The notes under the pieces were generated by a model. That model ran no database searches. It saw only the letters and a program-made list of their open reading frames with translations, and was not told the DNA's origin. A DNA stretch of 60,066 nt. Source: a bacterium. GTDB taxonomy: Bacteria > 4484-113 > JAFGCY01. Location: positions 1-60,066 of the forward strand of contig JADZFO010000026.1 in assembly GCA_020849855.1 (NCBI GenBank), written 5' to 3'. The translations under genes were made by a program, and so were the position numbers. Below, one piece after another: positions 52,993-59,946 of the stretch (position 1 is the first letter of the stretch; each line of letters begins with the position of its first letter).

Positions 52993-53934
52993 ATGCGTGG
53001 CCTCGCCTGCACCCTGTGCGCACTGGCATTCAACGTCTGCGGCTTCAGCGCCGCCTTCGCCTACAGCCCTAATGTGGGCGACCGCGCGGCGGATATCCGC
53101 GGCTATGACGCGATCAGCGAGAAGACCGTCAGCCTGGAGGATTATGCCGGGAAGTGGACCTTCATCGACTTCTGGGCCTCCTGGTGCGGACCCTGCATGG
53201 GCGAGCTGCCCAACCTGCTGAACGTGACCAGCCCGCTGCGCAAGCAGGGCAAGATGAACCTCTTCTCCGTGAGCCTGGATTACAAGGGCCAGACCGAGCA
53301 GGACCTGAACAAGGTGATCAGCGAGCATGACCTTGACTATCCGGTGATCTATGACGGCGGCGGCTGGGACACCGTGCAGAGCAAGGAGTGGGGCATCAAC
53401 AGCATCCCCGCCACCTTCCTGCTTGACCCTCAGGGGAATATTGTGGCCCGCGGCCTGCGCGGCGAGACCCTGGCCCCGGCCCTGGACTTCTTCCTGAATT
53501 ATCCCGGCGTGTATGCCCCGATCGGTGTGCGCTCAAGTGCGAAGAAGAACGCCGCCGGCGGCGCGGATGTGCTGCTGGAGCTGAGCAACCCGCGCCAGAC
53601 CCCGCTGAAGGTGAAGGTGGAGTGGTACTACATGCGCCTGAAGTGGGCGGACGACGACCCGGAGCACAAGAACCGCCCGGTGAACCGCGAATTTGTCGAG
53701 CCCGAGGCCGGCAGCAGCCCGATTGCCACAGAGGTGAGCTTTGAGGGCGGCTTTGGCGAGGCGACCAAGGTGATCAGCATCCCGCCGGCCGCCGATACGC
53801 AGCGTCTGAGCTATTACGTCAGCGTGATGCTGCCGGAGACCGAGGCGCTGAACAACGGCGAGGGCCTGTGGGTGGAAGGCAGCGGCAACGTGAAGCTGGA
53901 TGAGGATCCGCCGGCTCCGGCTGCCGCCCCATAG
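52993..53934 (+). CDS. TlpA-like exported thioredoxin-fold protein with C-terminal extension
   Basis: 313 residues: signal peptide (cleavage near AFA), then a redoxin/AlkC-TSA domain with [17 protein letters not shown] (Cys65, Cys68), [13 protein letters not shown] and the cis-proline [20 protein letters not shown]. The last 140 residues form an extra beta-rich domain ([20 protein letters not shown]) that I do not recognise. It is probably a periplasmic thiol-disulfide oxidoreductase. GGAGGAG precedes the ATG, with a TATCAT box further up. The TAG stop is the left end of a small palindrome (TAGGGGCCGCA-CATT-TGCGGCC). Confidence 0.88.
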   Translation: MRGLACTLCALAFNVCGFSAAFAYSPNVGDRAADIRGYDAISEKTVSLEDYAGKWTFIDFWASWCGPCMGELPNLLNVTSPLRKQGKMNLFSVSLDYKGQTEQDLNKVISEHDLDYPVIYDGGGWDTVQSKEWGINSIPATFLLDPQGNIVARGLRGETLAPALDFFLNYPGVYAPIGVRSSAKKNAAGGADVLLELSNPRQTPLKVKVEWYYMRLKWADDDPEHKNRPVNREFVEPEAGSSPIATEVSFEGGFGEATKVISIPPAADTQRLSYYVSVMLPETEALNNGEGLWVEGSGNVKLDEDPPAPAAAP

Positions 53935-53956
53935 GGGCCGCACATTTGCGGCCATC
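53931..53956. repeat. Short class A palindrome that supplies a stop codon
   Basis: ATAGGGGCCGCA-CATT-TGCGGCC. TAG at 53932-53934 ends the TlpA-like gene and the right arm ends just before the ribosome site (AGGT) of the next gene. The same GGCCGCA..TGCGGCC stem recurs at 54957-54980. Confidence 0.7.
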
Positions 53957-53966
53957 AGGTAACAAA

Positions 53967-54389
53967 GTGACAGAGTACGCCTACAGAGTTGTCGTCGCCA
54001 AGCCCGGCCTGGACGGGCACGACCGCGGCGCGCGGGTGATCGCCCGCGCCCTGCGCGACAGCGGCTTCGAGGTGATCTACACCGGCCTGCACCAGACACC
54101 TGAGATGATCCTGGCGGCCTGCCAGCAGGAAGACCCGGACGTGCTGTGCCTCTCCATCCTCTCCGGCGCGCACATGACTCTGCTGCCGCGGATCCTGGAG
54201 CTGCTGCGGGCAAAGGGCCTGGAAAGCACGCCAGTCATCGCCGGCGGGATCATCCCGGCCGAGGACGCTGCCGAGCTGGAGGCCCTGGGCATCCGCAGGG
54301 TCATGGGCCCCGGCACCAGTACTGCCGAGATCGCCGAGCTGGTGCGCAGCCTCGGCGCAGAGCGGCGCATGGCATTGGCTGGCAGTTAA
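53967..54389 (+). CDS. Stand-alone cobalamin-binding domain (methylmalonyl-CoA mutase small-subunit-like)
   Basis: 140 residues forming one B12-binding Rossmann-like domain. The axial histidine is His18 in [20 protein letters not shown], with [19 protein letters not shown] and [20 protein letters not shown] as the cofactor-tail cradle, and [16 protein letters not shown] at the end. This is the C-terminal domain of methylmalonyl-CoA mutase type enzymes; the catalytic large subunit is not in this window. The GTG at 53967 has AGGT 6 nt upstream. It lies 32 bases after the TlpA-like gene and may be cotranscribed with it. Confidence 0.92.
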   Translation: MTEYAYRVVVAKPGLDGHDRGARVIARALRDSGFEVIYTGLHQTPEMILAACQQEDPDVLCLSILSGAHMTLLPRILELLRAKGLESTPVIAGGIIPAEDAAELEALGIRRVMGPGTSTAEIAELVRSLGAERRMALAGS

Positions 54390-54392
54390 TGA

Positions 54393-54420
54393 CGGATGGC
54401 CGCAGGCGGATGGCGGATGG
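54393..54420. repeat. CGGATGG heptamer array
   Basis: Four units (CGGATGG, CCGCAGG, CGGATGG, CGGATGG) in 7-bp register, just after the B12-domain gene. It is the same family as 2036-2096. Confidence 0.75.
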
Positions 54421-54560
54421 CAGAGTGTCAAGAACTCATATGTCTTAGCTGTCCGGCTGAGCGCTGGGCTCAGACACTTCCTTCCGGCATTGGGTATCAT
54501 CTCGGTGCCCGGTGCAGGCTGGCCGACCGCCAGGCTGCACGAAGCACCTGAGCTGACAAG

Positions 54561-54866
54561 ATGAGCAAGATACCGATCTACGTACCGGACCTCGGCATCG
54601 CGAGCGAGGAAATCAAGTTCGGCGCCTGGCTGCTGGAGCCCGGCCAGCCGGTCCGCGCGGGCGAGGATCTGTTTGAGATCGAGGCCGACAAGGCCACGGT
54701 TGTCTGCGAGGCCGAGGCCAGCGGCGTGCTGGCCGAGCTGACCGTGGAGCAGGGCGTCGTGCACCAGGGTGACCTGCTGGGCTACCTGGAGGCCGAGGAG
54801 AATGCCCGGCCCGCGGGCGAAGAGACCCTGACTCTGCTTCCCGACGGCAGCAGCCGAAGTAGCTAG
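54561..54866 (+). CDS. Stand-alone lipoyl/biotinyl carrier domain protein
   Basis: 101 residues: a single lipoyl-type flattened barrel. PIYVPDLGIASEEIKFGAWL resembles the start of 2-oxoacid dehydrogenase E2 lipoyl domains, and Lys44 in FEIEADKATVVCEAEASGVL (DKA type) is the likely modified lysine. The second half has VLAELTVEQGVVHQGDLLGY. No E2 catalytic domain follows; the tail is acidic and ends after 20 residues. It could be a free carrier or the remnant of a split E2. The ribosome site is weak. Confidence 0.88.
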   Translation: MSKIPIYVPDLGIASEEIKFGAWLLEPGQPVRAGEDLFEIEADKATVVCEAEASGVLAELTVEQGVVHQGDLLGYLEAEENARPAGEETLTLLPDGSSRSS

Positions 54867-54956
54867 GCGGTGTCTGAGGCAGCGCCCTGCATGGCCGCGC
54901 TGTTCCGCCGCCTAAAATCACCAGGCTTTACCAATGCGTCGCAGTTCTGCGCGCAC

Positions 54957-55012
54957 AGGGGCCGCATGTTTGCGGCCCGGCAAGCCGCCCGTGCATCTGC
55001 GGGCGCAACAAG
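54957..55012. repeat. Palindromes in the serS leader
   Basis: CAGGGGCCGCATGTTTGCGGCC, then GCCGCCCGTGCATCTGCGGGC. Both are hairpin-capable, and the first resembles class A with a GGCCGCA..TGCGGCC stem. They lie 10 to 65 bases before the serS start. They do not look like a T-box. Confidence 0.6.
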
Positions 55013-55021
55013 GACACAAAA

Positions 55022-56359
55022 ATGCTGGACAAGAAGTACCTGCGGGACAATCCCGATGAAGCCATCGCGCGCCTTGGCCTGCGCGGCGCGCAGTTTGAAG
55101 CGCCGCTGCGCCGCTTTGCCGAGCTGGACATCGAGCGCCGCAACACGCAGACCGAGCTGGATGAGCTGAAGAGCCGGCGCAACGCGCTGAGCAAGCAGGT
55201 CGGCGAGCTGATGAAGACCGGCAAGCGCGACGAGGCGGAAACGGTCAAGGCCGAAAGCAAGGCGCTGGGCGAACAGATTGACGAGCTGGAGGCCCTGTTC
55301 AGCGCGCTGGACGATGAGGAGCGCGGCCTGCTGCTTGGCCTGCCGAACTTCCCGTACCCGGAGATACCGACCGGCGGCGAGGAGAACGCCGTTGTTGTGT
55401 CGGAGTGGGGCGATGCCCTGCCGGCGCAGGACTGGATGGCTGACCAGTTTGAGCTGGGCAACCGCCTGGGGCTGTTCAACTTTGAGGCCGGAGTGCGGGT
55501 GACCGGTGCGGGCTTTCCCTTCCTGACCGGGGCCGGGGCGATGCTGCAGCGCGCGCTGATCAACTACATGCTGGATGTGCATATCCGCGAGCATGGCTAC
55601 ACGGAGGTCCGGCCGCCCTTCATCGTGGCGCCGCAGTCACCGCTTGGCACGGGCCAGCTGCCGAAGTTCGGCAACCAGATGTACCACGTCCATATCTGGG
55701 ATGAGGACAAGCCGGGCACCCCGGGGCAGCCGGACTTCTACCTTATCCCGACGGCCGAAGTGCCGGTGGCGAATCTCTACCGTGAGCAGATCCTGGAACA
55801 GCCGGGCCTGCCGATCAAGCTAGTGGCTTACAGCCCCTGCTTCCGCGTGGAGGCCGGCAGCTATGGCTCGGAGGTACGCGGCCTGAAGCGCCTGCACCAG
55901 TTTGAGAAGGTGGAGCTGGTGCGCATCGCGGACCCTGAGCGCTCCTGGGAGGACCTGGAGGAGATGACCCTGGAGGCGGAGAGCATTCTGCGCCGCCTGG
56001 AGATCCCCTTCCGCCGCAAGGTGCTGCCCACGGGCGACATGGCCTTCGGCAGCGCCAAGACCTACGACGTTGAGCTATATACTCCGCTGTCGGGGTGGCT
56101 GGAAGTTTCTTCGGCCAGCAACACGACCGACTGGCAGTCGCGGCGCGCGAATCTGCGCTTCCGCAAGGAGGCCGGCGGCAAGCCGGAGTTCGCGCACCTG
56201 CTGAACGCCTCGGGCCTGGCCCTGCCGCGGCTGGTGATTGCGGTGCTGGAGCAGTACCAGCAGCAGGACGGCAGCATCAGCGTCCCGCAGGTGCTGCGCC
56301 CCTACATGGGCGGCATGGAGCTGATCCGCAGGCCGGAGAGCGGGATACCGCAGGTATAG
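55022..56359 (+). CDS. serS: Seryl-tRNA synthetase
   Basis: A class II synthetase charging tRNA-Ser. Residues about 1-110 form the long antiparallel coiled-coil arm (LDELKSRRNALSKQVGELMK). The catalytic core shows YLIPTAEVPVANLYREQI, motif 2 in CFRVEAGSYGSEVRGLKRLH (then QFEKVELV), and motif 3 in GWLEVSSASNTTDWQSRRAN. At 445 residues the length is normal. An AAGGA site lies 8 nt before the ATG. The leader contains palindromes but no regulatory fold I recognise. Confidence 0.98.
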   Translation: MLDKKYLRDNPDEAIARLGLRGAQFEAPLRRFAELDIERRNTQTELDELKSRRNALSKQVGELMKTGKRDEAETVKAESKALGEQIDELEALFSALDDEERGLLLGLPNFPYPEIPTGGEENAVVVSEWGDALPAQDWMADQFELGNRLGLFNFEAGVRVTGAGFPFLTGAGAMLQRALINYMLDVHIREHGYTEVRPPFIVAPQSPLGTGQLPKFGNQMYHVHIWDEDKPGTPGQPDFYLIPTAEVPVANLYREQILEQPGLPIKLVAYSPCFRVEAGSYGSEVRGLKRLHQFEKVELVRIADPERSWEDLEEMTLEAESILRRLEIPFRRKVLPTGDMAFGSAKTYDVELYTPLSGWLEVSSASNTTDWQSRRANLRFRKEAGGKPEFAHLLNASGLALPRLVIAVLEQYQQQDGSISVPQVLRPYMGGMELIRRPESGIPQV

Positions 56360-56379
56360 GGTGTGCTTGACGGTGGACG

Positions 56380-56530
56380 AAGGCTCGGAGCGCGGGACGA
56401 TGTCCCGCTACCCTTGCCCTAAACCGCGCGGTAGGAAGAAGCGGCACACCGTGCCGCGCTCCGAGATGATGGCATCTGCTCGGAGAGGAGCGAAGGCTAC
56501 GGAGCGCCGGCTGCAAGCCGGCCTTCTGCG
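56380..56530. repeat. Class B palindrome cluster next to truncated SLH-like gene
   Basis: GGAGCGCGGGACGATGTCCCGC (about 56388-56409), GCGGCACACCGTGCCGCGCTCC (about 56440-56462) and GGAGCGCCGGCTGCAAGCCGGC (about 56500-56522) all carry GGAGCGC or its complement at one end. They fill the gap between serS and the next minus-strand gene. Confidence 0.75.
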
Positions 56531-56537
56531 CAAGTAC

Positions 56538-56918
56538 TTAGGGATACCCTTCAAGAATGCCTTCCTCAACAAGCCGGCTTACTAGTCCACGCGTCCAGAT
56601 CGGAGCCATGTCATCTAGCCAGGGAGATGCGTCATCCTGGAAACAACAAGTGAGGCCATCCCCGCGATGGTCGAAGTAGATGCGCCAGTCGCCGTCAATG
56701 TCTATATAGCCAATCCACATGTGACACAGCGGAGCATCCGAATCGCCGGAGAGGGTTGCCTCGGATAACTTGAGTCCCCATGTTTCCTTGATTGGCACGA
56801 ATCCAGGATCAGCTCTAATCTCCTCCAGCGTCCAGCCATCAAATGGACTGGCCAAAGCGACTACAGGTAGGGCCAGGAGAAAGATGCTTAGCAGCGCGAT
56901 GACAATACGAAGGTTCAT
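56538..56918 (-). CDS. Short exported protein ending in a cut-off SLH-like motif
   Basis: 126 residues with a signal peptide (MNLRIVIALLSIFLLALPVVALA). The middle has WIGYIDIDGDWRIYFDHRGD and a Cys pair (LTCCFQ). The C-terminus MAPIWTRGLVSRLVEEGILEGYP corresponds to the front half of an SLH domain (compare LTERGVLEGYPDGFF at the left edge of this window) and stops right after GYP. A class B palindrome begins 16 bases beyond the stop, so the rest of the domain may have been lost. GC is lower than in the flanking genes. Function unknown. Confidence 0.65.
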   Translation of the reverse strand: MNLRIVIALLSIFLLALPVVALASPFDGWTLEEIRADPGFVPIKETWGLKLSEATLSGDSDAPLCHMWIGYIDIDGDWRIYFDHRGDGLTCCFQDDASPWLDDMAPIWTRGLVSRLVEEGILEGYP

Positions 56919-56920
56919 AG

Positions 56921-57151
56921 CTACGCAACCTCCGGCAGGCTGAGCAGTGGCAGCTCCAGCCTCTCGCCGCGCTTTAACCTAGCGTTGAAGAACAGCACTT
57001 CGAGGTTCTCAATCTCACCGTTAATGGGATTTAGCCGAGCGATGACACCCTGTTCGATTTCTTCTGAATTTTGCTCTGCATAAGGCTCAATAGCATCCAC
57101 ATAAAGAATGTCACCCTCGTTGTCATAACGCAAGATCAGCTTCTTATCCAT
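56921..57151 (-). CDS. DUF2283-family protein (antitoxin-like)
   Basis: 76 residues: LILRYDNEGDILYVDAIEPY, SEEIEQGVIARLNPINGEIE and LEVLFFNAR give the DUF2283 pattern (YDxExDxLYI ... EIxxGVxxxLD). Such small beta-proteins are frequently paired with a small gene of toxin-like size. The start ATG lies inside the 3' end of the upstream gene (16-base overlap). Low GC compared with the surroundings suggests acquisition of the pair. Confidence 0.85.
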   Translation of the reverse strand: MDKKLILRYDNEGDILYVDAIEPYAEQNSEEIEQGVIARLNPINGEIENLEVLFFNARLKRGERLELPLLSLPEVA

Positions 57152-57459
57152 ATTGTCTCTCCTTTGGCAAGACTGCCAGTTGTGTAAGCGGTCACTACCC
57201 AGTGTCTTGGACTGCCTTTGCCGTCTTCCAGCACAACTGACACTAAAAATCTACCACCAATGCGCTGACTTAGTTTACGCGTGAACATCAGCGCCTCAGG
57301 TTCTGCCGAAACTGCCAGAATCTCATCAGGGTCACCGATACACTCGCGAATCAGTTCTTCCGCACCAGGGCCAAGTTCAGGATGTCGCTGGGAGATGTGC
57401 TTCATGCGCTCGCTGGTCAGCTCAACAGGTTTGCCGAGAAAGGGGCAATCGATCAACAT
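57136..57459 (-). CDS. Small protein paired with DUF2283, possible RNase-type (BECR-like) toxin
   Basis: 107 residues: PVELTSERMKHISQRHPELG, IGDPDEILAVSAEPEALMFT and FLVSVVLEDGKGSPRHWVVT. The pattern of an ERMKHI..RHPEL helix, an early acidic/His region and VVTAYTTG near the end resembles phage-associated barnase/EndoU/RelE-type small nucleases, but I did not identify catalytic residues with certainty. The ATG at 57459 follows TATACT by 7 nt (leaderless). It overlaps the DUF2283 gene, which supports a two-gene module. Confidence 0.7.
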   Translation of the reverse strand: MLIDCPFLGKPVELTSERMKHISQRHPELGPGAEELIRECIGDPDEILAVSAEPEALMFTRKLSQRIGGRFLVSVVLEDGKGSPRHWVVTAYTTGSLAKGETIWIRS

Positions 57460-57505
57460 CCAGGCGAGTATAGAGGACGAAAACGGTGAGATCAAACGCG
57501 CCTCC

Positions 57506-57517
57506 TACAATGCCCAG
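57506..57517 (+). promoter_or_regulatory. Leaderless-type promoter of queA
   Basis: TACAAT followed by GCCCAG and then GTG. It fixes the start of queA inside a longer open frame. No Shine-Dalgarno is present. Confidence 0.6.
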
Positions 57518-58753
57518 GTGACATCCCGCCCATCCTATCCCGCGTCCCGGCTCGAGTACGCGCTGCCCCCAGAGCTGATCGCTCAGCAGCCGCTGGCGCA
57601 GCGCACTGACAGCCGCCTGCTGCATCTTGCCGCCGGAGCGCTGCATGACCGCCAGTTCCGCGAGCTGCCCGCGCTGCTGCCGGAGAGCACGCTGATAGTG
57701 CTCAACGACAGCCGGGTGCTGCCGGCGCGCCTGCTGGGCCGCCGGGCCAGCGGCGGGGTGGTGGAAGTACTTTTTCTGCGCTGGCTGGGGGAGGATGGCC
57801 TGGGCCGGGATGACGAGAGCGGCCTGTGCGAGGCCCTCGTGGGCAGCAACGCGAAGCTGGGCGCCGGCGAGCTGATCGAGCTGCCCAATGGCTGGAGCGC
57901 AGAGCTTCTGGAGCCCAAGTCGCTGGGCGGCACGCGGGTGCGCTACCGCTATCCCGGCGGGCATCCGGCGGAGCTGCCGATCCTGCTGGGTTATCTGCGG
58001 GCCAACGGCAGCATGCCCCTGCCGCCGTACATCAAGCGGGATGCCGTAGGGGCGCACGGAAGTGCGCCCGGTGCGGAGGTTGAGGAAGATCGGGCGCACA
58101 TACCTGCGCCCCTGCGAGAAGCAGGCGGGCCGACACAAGGTCGGCCCCTACAGGACGACAAAGAGCGCTATCAGACGGTCTACGCCGATGCGGCCAAGGA
58201 GGGCAGCTCTGCCGCGCCGACGGCCGGCCTGCACTTTGACCAGGCGATGCTGGCGCGGCTGGAGGCCGAGGGGCACAGGATCGCGCGGGTAACCCTGCAT
58301 GTCGGCCTTGGCACCTTCCAGCCGCTGAAGGTTGAGGACCTTGCCGAGCACGAGATGCACGAGGAAGCCTTCAGCGTGCAGACCGAGGTGGCAAGGGAGT
58401 ATCTGCAGGCCCTGGACAGCGGGCGGCCGGTGCTGGCGGTGGGGACCACCAGCCTGCGGGTGCTGCATACCATCCTGGGCCTGAGCCGCGAGTACCCGGA
58501 TTTCCGGGCCAGCCTGGAGGAGCCGGGGACCTGCAGCGGCATGACCCGGGCGTTTATCTATCCCGGCCAGGACACGGATGCGGCGACGCATTTGCTGACG
58601 AACTTCCATCTGCCAAAAAGCACGCTGCTGGCGCTGGTCTATAGCTTTGGCGGCGAGGAGCTGCTGCGCGCGGCCTATGCACATGCGATTGAGCAGCGTT
58701 ACAGGTTCTTCAGCTATGGGGACTGCATGCTGATTAGCAGGGGCGGGATCTAA
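57518..58753 (+). CDS. queA: S-adenosylmethionine:tRNA ribosyltransferase-isomerase QueA with in-frame palindrome insertion
   Basis: Transfers the ribosyl part of AdoMet to preQ1 in tRNA, giving epoxyqueuosine. Conserved blocks are DYALP-like EYALPPELIAQQPLAQRTDS, LIVLNDSRVLPARLLGRR, GSMPLPPYIKR, ERYQTVYA, SSAAPTAGLHFDQAML, VTLHVGLGTFQPLKVEDL, AVGTTSLRVL and LLTNFHLPKSTLLALVYSFG. Between PPYIKRD and DKERYQTVY, normally only about five residues apart, stand 35-40 extra residues encoded by palindromes at 58047-58152. The GTG at 57518 is exactly 6 nt after TACAAT (57506-57511), giving 411 residues; the longer frame to 57281 lies opposite the toxin-like gene. It is unclear whether the inserted loop is tolerated in the enzyme. 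Confidence 0.95.
   Translation: MTSRPSYPASRLEYALPPELIAQQPLAQRTDSRLLHLAAGALHDRQFRELPALLPESTLIVLNDSRVLPARLLGRRASGGVVEVLFLRWLGEDGLGRDDESGLCEALVGSNAKLGAGELIELPNGWSAELLEPKSLGGTRVRYRYPGGHPAELPILLGYLRANGSMPLPPYIKRDAVGAHGSAPGAEVEEDRAHIPAPLREAGGPTQGRPLQDDKERYQTVYADAAKEGSSAAPTAGLHFDQAMLARLEAEGHRIARVTLHVGLGTFQPLKVEDLAEHEMHEEAFSVQTEVAREYLQALDSGRPVLAVGTTSLRVLHTILGLSREYPDFRASLEEPGTCSGMTRAFIYPGQDTDAATHLLTNFHLPKSTLLALVYSFGGEELLRAAYAHAIEQRYRFFSYGDCMLISRGGI
58047..58152. repeat. Palindromes inserted in frame in queA
   Basis: Three class A hairpins: GTAGGGGCGCAC-GGAA-GTGCGCCC, GGGCGCAC-ATACC-TGCGCCCC and GGGCCGAC-ACAAG-GTCGGCCCCTAC. The left end is read GTA GGG GCG (Val-Gly-Ala), so its TAG is out of frame. 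Confidence 0.9.
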
Positions 58754-58759
58754 GGATCC

Positions 58760-58791
58760 TGCAGGGTGGGGACAAGCCCCACCCCTACAAT
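58760..58791. repeat. Class A palindrome between queA and the nucleotidyltransferase
   Basis: GCAGGGTGGGGA-CAA-GCCCCACCCCTAC. The final CTAC followed by AAT forms TACAAT (58786-58791), the -10 box of the next gene, which starts 6 nt later. Confidence 0.8.
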
Positions 58792-58797
58792 AAAAAT
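58786..58797 (+). promoter_or_regulatory. Leaderless-type promoter built from a palindrome end
   Basis: TACAAT (CTAC of the class A element plus AAT), then AAAAAT, then GTG. Confidence 0.6.
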
Positions 58798-59946
58798 GTG
58801 AAAGGACTTCTCCTCATTGGCGGGCTGGCCACGCGCCTGCTGCCGCTGTCAAAAGACATCGCCAAGAGCCTGCTGCCAGTGCTGGACCGCGAATTGCTGC
58901 ACTACCAAATCGGCCAGCTGGCCCAGGCCGGGATCGGCGAGATCATCCTGGCCGCCGGGCATCAGGTGGAGCAGCTGCGCGAGTACGTCAGCCATTACAG
59001 CGGCATTGATATCCAGATCTCAGTAGAGAGTGAGCCGCGCGGGACCGCCGGCGCCATCGCCAATGCCCGCGAGCTGATCGGCGACGAGCCGCTGGTGGTG
59101 CTGAATGCCGACATCCTAAGCAGCATTGACCTGGGCCATGTGATTGAAGTGCATGAGGAGCAGGGCCGTGTGGCCACACTGGTGGGCTTCGGCGTTGAGG
59201 ATGCCTCACGCTTTGGCCTTTTCAAGCTGCGCGAGCTGGCCGGCGCAGAGCAGGATGATGACGAGGGCCACTCCGGCAACGGCCACGACCGCCACGCCGC
59301 CAGCGCCTTCGATGGCCCGGGCGATACTGAGCAAGCGCCGAAGATCAGCGAGATCATCGGCTTTCTTGAAAAGCCGCAGGGCTATGTAGGCGAGCCGCCG
59401 CACTACATCAACGCCGGGATCTATGTGCTGGAGCCGGAGGCCGTGGCGGCGATCCCCGACGGCCGGCCGGTCAGTATCGAGCGCGAGATCTTTCCGCAGC
59501 TTCTGCAGCAGCACGGCAGCTTCACGCATTTCCCGCTGCAGGGACTGTGGGCGGATATAGGCACCTTCGAAGGCTATTTCAAAGCGAACTTCAGCCTGCT
59601 GGCGCGGCGCTTCACCTTCGGCGATTCGCCGCTCTGGGGCCAGCGAGACGACTGCGCCATCTTCAAGGACCTGGTCTACCTGCACAAGAGCGTGCGCGTT
59701 GAACCGGGAGCCGATCTGTACCACCGAGTGGCCCTGATGCAGGGCTGCATTGTGGGCAGTGGCAGCCGCCTGCAGGACTGCCTGCTGATGCCCGGCGCCA
59801 GGGTGGGCGAGGGCTGCCAGGTCAAAGAGGCCATCCTGGGCCCGGGCGTTGAAGTCCCCAGCGGGGCAAGCGTGCAAAGCCAGGTGCTGGTGGCAGGCGA
59901 AGAGCCGGTGCCCTTCTTTCTCAGCGCGGAGCTGCGGCAGGCCTAG
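58798..59946 (+). CDS. Sugar-phosphate nucleotidyltransferase with C-terminal hexapeptide-type region
   Basis: 382 residues: GT-A domain with MKGLLLIGGLATRLLPLSKD and AKSLLPVLDREL (the usual GxGTR is LATR here), metal Asp in LNADILSS, then IIGFLEKPQGY and YINAGIYVLEPEAV. WADIGTFEGYFKANFSLL leads to a short left-handed-helix-like tail (VALMQGCIVGSGSRLQDCLL, VGEGCQVKEAILGPGV). It resembles mannose-1-phosphate guanylyl- or glucose-1-phosphate nucleotidyltransferases. An acidic/His-rich insertion (DDDEGHSGNGHDRH) lies near residue 160. The GTG is exactly 6 nt after TACAAT made by the preceding palindrome. Confidence 0.88.
   Translation: MKGLLLIGGLATRLLPLSKDIAKSLLPVLDRELLHYQIGQLAQAGIGEIILAAGHQVEQLREYVSHYSGIDIQISVESEPRGTAGAIANARELIGDEPLVVLNADILSSIDLGHVIEVHEEQGRVATLVGFGVEDASRFGLFKLRELAGAEQDDDEGHSGNGHDRHAASAFDGPGDTEQAPKISEIIGFLEKPQGYVGEPPHYINAGIYVLEPEAVAAIPDGRPVSIEREIFPQLLQQHGSFTHFPLQGLWADIGTFEGYFKANFSLLARRFTFGDSPLWGQRDDCAIFKDLVYLHKSVRVEPGADLYHRVALMQGCIVGSGSRLQDCLLMPGARVGEGCQVKEAILGPGVEVPSGASVQSQVLVAGEEPVPFFLSAELRQA

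Noticed and set aside
54867..55021. T-box riboswitch upstream of serS
   Set aside because: No T-box consensus and no specifier-loop arrangement; the hairpins are the dispersed palindromes.
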